Shown here in pieces: positions 46,654 through 49,214 of a stretch of 49,214 nucleotides of DNA. The translations under genes and the position numbers were made by a program. Each line of letters opens with the position of its first letter. Position 1 is the stretch's first letter. This DNA is from Candidatus Poribacteria bacterium (GTDB lineage Bacteria; Poribacteria; WGA-4E; WGA-3G). The notes under the pieces are model-generated. The model did no database searches. It saw only the letters and a list, made by a program, of their open reading frames with translations, and was not told the origin of the DNA. The stretch lies in assembly GCA_022827885.1 (NCBI GenBank), contig JAJEIP010000049.1:1-49214 (forward strand), in the 5' to 3' direction.

Positions 46654-47868
46654 TTAGTGTGTCCGCATCGCGTGTGCAGGCAGAATTCGAGCGGCTTTTA
46701 TCGCAGGAAATAGACTCACAACCGCCGCTGATAGCATAACGGTGAAAGCCGGAACAATCAGACATCGAACGTTGACTTCGGCATATAACGTCTCGAATTT
46801 CATACCTCCGAAGCTAATTGGCTCGGGATATGTAATGCCGTATATGGATAGCAGATAATTGGCGAAAACCCCAAGGATCACGCCAACTGCGATACTGCCG
46901 ATAGCGATGATAATTACTTCACAGATGACCAGCCAGAAGATTTGCGACGGCTTCGTCCCGACCGCCTTCAGCACACCGTATTCACGCGTCCGTTCCAGCA
47001 CTGACATCAGCACTGTATTAAGAACCCCGATTGCCACAATAAGCATAATCACCCAGCGTGCAATCGCGTCTCCCTGTTGATCGGCTTTCATGGCGCGATA
47101 AAAGGATTTCGCGACCACTTGCCACGGTGCGACCTCAAGCCTCGGATCGTCGAGACTCGCTTCGATTGCGTTCCTAACTTTATCCACCTGATTGATATTT
47201 GAAACAATTACAACAATTTCGTGGACGCGTCCCTCAAGCACAAACAATTCCTGAGCATCGTCGATGTGTAGATAACACGCCACGCGGTCTGTCATGTCGT
47301 CTCCACTCTCTGCGATACCAACGATTTGATACACATCATTTGCGATTGAACCATCCGCACCCTGCGAAAAAATCACAATCTCGCTACCGACCTTTGCAGA
47401 AAGAATCTTCGCCAAACCTTTCCCAATAACCGCTTCATGCGTAGCGATTTCCGCTAACGCCTTACCTTCAATCACCTTTTTGTCAAATCGAGTCGCTTGG
47501 ATCTCCCGCGCCACATCAATACCAATAATTTGGACACCCGTGCTCTTTTCACCGACCGATCCGAGTCCGGCGGCGTACATTCTCGGGGTCCACGCATCAA
47601 CACCCGCAGTCCCCTGAATCGTCTCACCGATAGCAGCGTAACCATCAATCGTCTCGTAGAGTGACGGCTTATCAAGATACCCTTCACGGTGCACCTGAAT
47701 ATGCCCCGTGCGATTTCGTGTGAACATCTCAATAATACCGCCATACGCCCCGTCGGACAAACCGATGGTTACCGACAAGAGCGTAAAACCGACAATCATT
47801 GCGAGTCCGGTCAGGATTGTCCGCCGCTTTTGGCGGAAGGTGTTACGAAACGCAATCTTAAGTATCAT
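46654..47868 (-). CDS. ABC transporter permease, FtsX/MacB type
   Basis: A 404-residue permease with the same architecture as the downstream one: MILKIAFRNTFRQKRRTILTGLAMIVGFTLLSVTIGLSDG at the N-terminus, a MacB-like periplasmic core, and C-terminal helices (IARWVIMLIVAIGVLNTVLMSVL, IIIAIGSIAVGVILGVFANYLL and CLIVPAFTVMLSAAVVSLFPAI). The longer frame begins with GTG at 47880, but the ATG at 47868 aligns with the sister permease and is chosen. No normal ribosome site lies before it; the R4 palindrome abuts the ATG and AAGGAG lies about 45 bases upstream. Confidence 0.9.
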   Translation of the reverse strand: MILKIAFRNTFRQKRRTILTGLAMIVGFTLLSVTIGLSDGAYGGIIEMFTRNRTGHIQVHREGYLDKPSLYETIDGYAAIGETIQGTAGVDAWTPRMYAAGLGSVGEKSTGVQIIGIDVAREIQATRFDKKVIEGKALAEIATHEAVIGKGLAKILSAKVGSEIVIFSQGADGSIANDVYQIVGIAESGDDMTDRVACYLHIDDAQELFVLEGRVHEIVVIVSNINQVDKVRNAIEASLDDPRLEVAPWQVVAKSFYRAMKADQQGDAIARWVIMLIVAIGVLNTVLMSVLERTREYGVLKAVGTKPSQIFWLVICEVIIIAIGSIAVGVILGVFANYLLSIYGITYPEPISFGGMKFETLYAEVNVRCLIVPAFTVMLSAAVVSLFPAIKAARILPAHAMRTH

Positions 47869-47899
47869 AGTAGTAGGCACACGCCGTGTGCCGTAACAT
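47858..47899 (-). other. Possible upstream reading frame coupled to the permease
   Basis: A 13-codon frame, ATG at 47899 to TAA at 47858 (MLRHTACAYYYDT), preceded by AAGGAGATAATTCG. It runs through the R4 palindrome and ends 11 bases inside the permease gene. Ribosomes that terminate there could reinitiate at the permease ATG. Chance is possible for so short a frame. Confidence 0.3.
47866..47896. repeat. Palindromic repeat R4, copy 2
   Basis: CATAGTAGTAGGCAC followed by ACGCCGTGTGCCGTAA, with the same perfect hairpin GGCACAC-GCC-GTGTGCC (47876-47892) as at 1235-1251. The CAT is the complement of the permease start codon. Confidence 0.85.
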
Positions 47900-47907
47900 C
47901 GAACGAA

Positions 47908-48702
47908 TTATCTCCTTTTCTGGAGATTTCGACGAGTAAAAATTTTAGCATCTATATCTGCGTCGAAAGTAGCATTCCTCCATCGCACAACCGTCTTATG
48001 TCCCTCTTTGTTTTGCGGAATCATCTCCATCACAGAAGGCGCGATTTTATCACCAAAGGTCTGGATCTCTTTGAAATTCATCACCCGCATCAGGTTCCCT
48101 TTTTCGTCATAGAACCGCTGCCACACCGGTAGATAATCGCTGGATTGCACGGCAGCAACAATCTTTCCCCAAACGATCGGAGAATCTTCTTTCGGCATGA
48201 GTTGGACATAAATATGGTCAGGAGACGCATCTTCAGGCGTAACGAACTCATAAGTATAATCGTCGAGCATTGACGATTCCCTGACCAAGTCGTCATTCGT
48301 GAAGTCGGACCCCATCCACGACCCCATCATCATTGAGGGCGGAATCTTCATCACCTTATTGGTTTTCGGCAGATAGTTCCACATCTCGTTCCCGATACGG
48401 AGTGTTGCGACCCCTTGTTCCTTCTTCGGTGCCGTAATTCGGATAAACGTTTTATCCATTCCCTGTGACCAAACGTTCATCGCCAGCGTGCGTTCCCAAT
48501 GCGGCGTGACGATGTGCATCTCCATCTCAGCCTGACTGGTATCGCTGCGATAGAGTTGATCTATCTTTTTAACGATAGTTTCGACATCCGGAGTAGCTTC
48601 TTGGGCTGGCGCGAGCGCGGAGAAAAGAAGCATTGAGAGAAGGAAAGAATATATTATCAAGTTTCGTGTTGTTACCTGTATCCTGTTTCGGAATTTTGCC
48701 AT
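47908..48702 (-). CDS. LolA-like outer-membrane lipoprotein-sorting protein
   Basis: A 264-residue exported protein. After a signal peptide (LIIYSFLLSMLLFSALAPAQEA) the LolA-like fold shows VETIVKKIDQLYRSDTSQAEMEMHIVTPHWERTLAMNVWSQGMDKTFIRITAPKKEQGVATLRIGNEMWNYLPKTNKVMKIP, typical of the DUF-type outer-membrane lipoprotein-sorting family (PF17131-like). It would ferry a lipid or lipoprotein across the periplasm from the permeases. The start at 48702 is chosen because the longer frame begins within the promoter; AAAGGA lies about 11 bases before it. First gene of the export operon. Confidence 0.85.
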   Translation of the reverse strand: MAKFRNRIQVTTRNLIIYSFLLSMLLFSALAPAQEATPDVETIVKKIDQLYRSDTSQAEMEMHIVTPHWERTLAMNVWSQGMDKTFIRITAPKKEQGVATLRIGNEMWNYLPKTNKVMKIPPSMMMGSWMGSDFTNDDLVRESSMLDDYTYEFVTPEDASPDHIYVQLMPKEDSPIVWGKIVAAVQSSDYLPVWQRFYDEKGNLMRVMNFKEIQTFGDKIAPSVMEMIPQNKEGHKTVVRWRNATFDADIDAKIFTRRNLQKRR

Positions 48703-48778
48703 TTTCTTGCGTATCCTTTTTGATTTTTTGGAGTTTATCATAGGACGGCAAACATGGAAACTGTGCTTTCTATTCTTT

Positions 48779-48807
48779 ATTATAACGCAGAGTCCTTTAG
48801 AAAGCAA
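48779..48807 (-). promoter_or_regulatory. Promoter of the export operon
   Basis: On the minus strand TTGCTT (48807-48802), 17 bases and TATAAT (48784-48779). The start of transcription is near 48772, leaving a leader of about 70 bases before the LolA-like start. Confidence 0.7.
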
Positions 48808-49214
48808 GTGGTTCTTAGTTTGCTTTTATGTTGGTTCTGTTAATAGTAAGTTGGGTTGAACGTAGTGAAACCCATAGCCGTTGATTAGTGTATAGTCCCG
48901 TAGGTTGGGTAGAGCGAAATAGAAAGAGGCGGTCGCGATACCCCAACACTTCTCAATGCCAGCCCTACTCGTATTGCTGCAACTTTGACTTTATGATCAG
49001 TAGGTGTTTTTGATAGGGTATTTCCTGCAGGTAGAGCGTCAGCGAAACCCGACATCTTCGGGCATTTTTCACGGTAGGTGTATCAACGGAACCCCCATTT
49101 TCCTTGAAGGGATAGCGCGCTATTATTATCCGTCCTACCCCGCTGAATGCCACACGCGCATTCAGCGTTGATTCGCAAAGACACGCAGGCGGATATACGG
49201 AGAAGAACGTGAAT
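48808..49214. other. Terminal spacer with repeats
   Basis: No gene is seen. It contains palindromes of the GGTTGGGT/AACCC kind (GTTGGGTTGAACGTAGTG then AAACCCA near 48850) and, at 49141-49214, a GAATGC hairpin (CGCTGAATGC-N7-GCATTCAGCG) followed by AGGCGGATATACGGAGAA, which matches part of repeat R1 and is cut by the window edge. Confidence 0.55.

Noticed and set aside
48703-48807. Longer N-terminus of the LolA-like protein
   Set aside because: It begins inside the predicted promoter, and the signal peptide fits the ATG at 48702.

Overview
The window reads as a chromosomal segment from an uncultivated Gram-negative-like bacterium, most likely Candidatus Poribacteria or a close relative. This is an inference from gene style: several AP-endonuclease-like sugar isomerases, phytanoyl-CoA dioxygenase-like proteins, a ceramidase-like hydrolase, a LamG protein, PIN toxins and abundant short palindromic repeats between genes. 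Envelope genes (outer-membrane barrels, a LolA-like protein, MacB-type permeases, a lipobox) indicate two membranes. I saw no rRNA, tRNA, CRISPR array or transposase.

Layout. 1-11 kb holds catabolic genes: a flavin-dependent oxidoreductase, a ceramidase-like hydrolase, a TolB-like propeller protein, three sugar-isomerase TIM barrels, an (alpha/alpha)-barrel protein and a ThDP-dependent 2-keto-acid decarboxylase. A Rpn-type nuclease (11.1-11.8 kb) follows, flanked by a decayed duplicate of the decarboxylase start. 12.0-21.2 kb is an AT-richer defence island on the minus strand: ParB-like protein, PD-(D/E)XK-like protein, C5 DNA methyltransferase, MORC/MutL-like GHKL ATPase, Z1 helicase and DUF4420-type PD-(D/E)XK nuclease, with an extra restriction-endonuclease-like gene upstream. 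A consensus promoter (TTGACT-N17-TATCAT) precedes the six-gene operon. It resembles the MutL/MORC-Z1 restriction systems and Mza, but with a ParB-like protein and no AIPR protein.

21.2-29.3 kb carries mannonate dehydratase, D-aminoacyl-tRNA deacylase, three envelope proteins, a GspC/PilP-like protein, a phytanoyl-CoA dioxygenase with a small partner, and a LamG protein. 29.3-40.5 kb is a glycogen locus (glgC, glgP, a GlgA-like GT-B enzyme and a eukaryotic-type branching enzyme) interspersed with hisB, a winged-helix gene, a second PhyH-like gene and a VapC-type toxin with a small partner. 40.9-48.7 kb has a secreted Ig-like protein and an envelope export operon (LolA-like protein, two MacB/FtsX permeases, ATPase, outer-membrane barrel).

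The most unusual feature is the intergenic DNA. At least five families of short palindromic elements sit flush against gene ends. One family ends in CCGCAAGG...AATTAAAA directly before start codons and so supplies the ribosome-binding region of several genes; in reverse orientation the same end supplies stop codons. A second family is a MITE-like element of about 160 bp with two hairpins whose stems covary. A 33-bp hairpin is nested inside members of both families.
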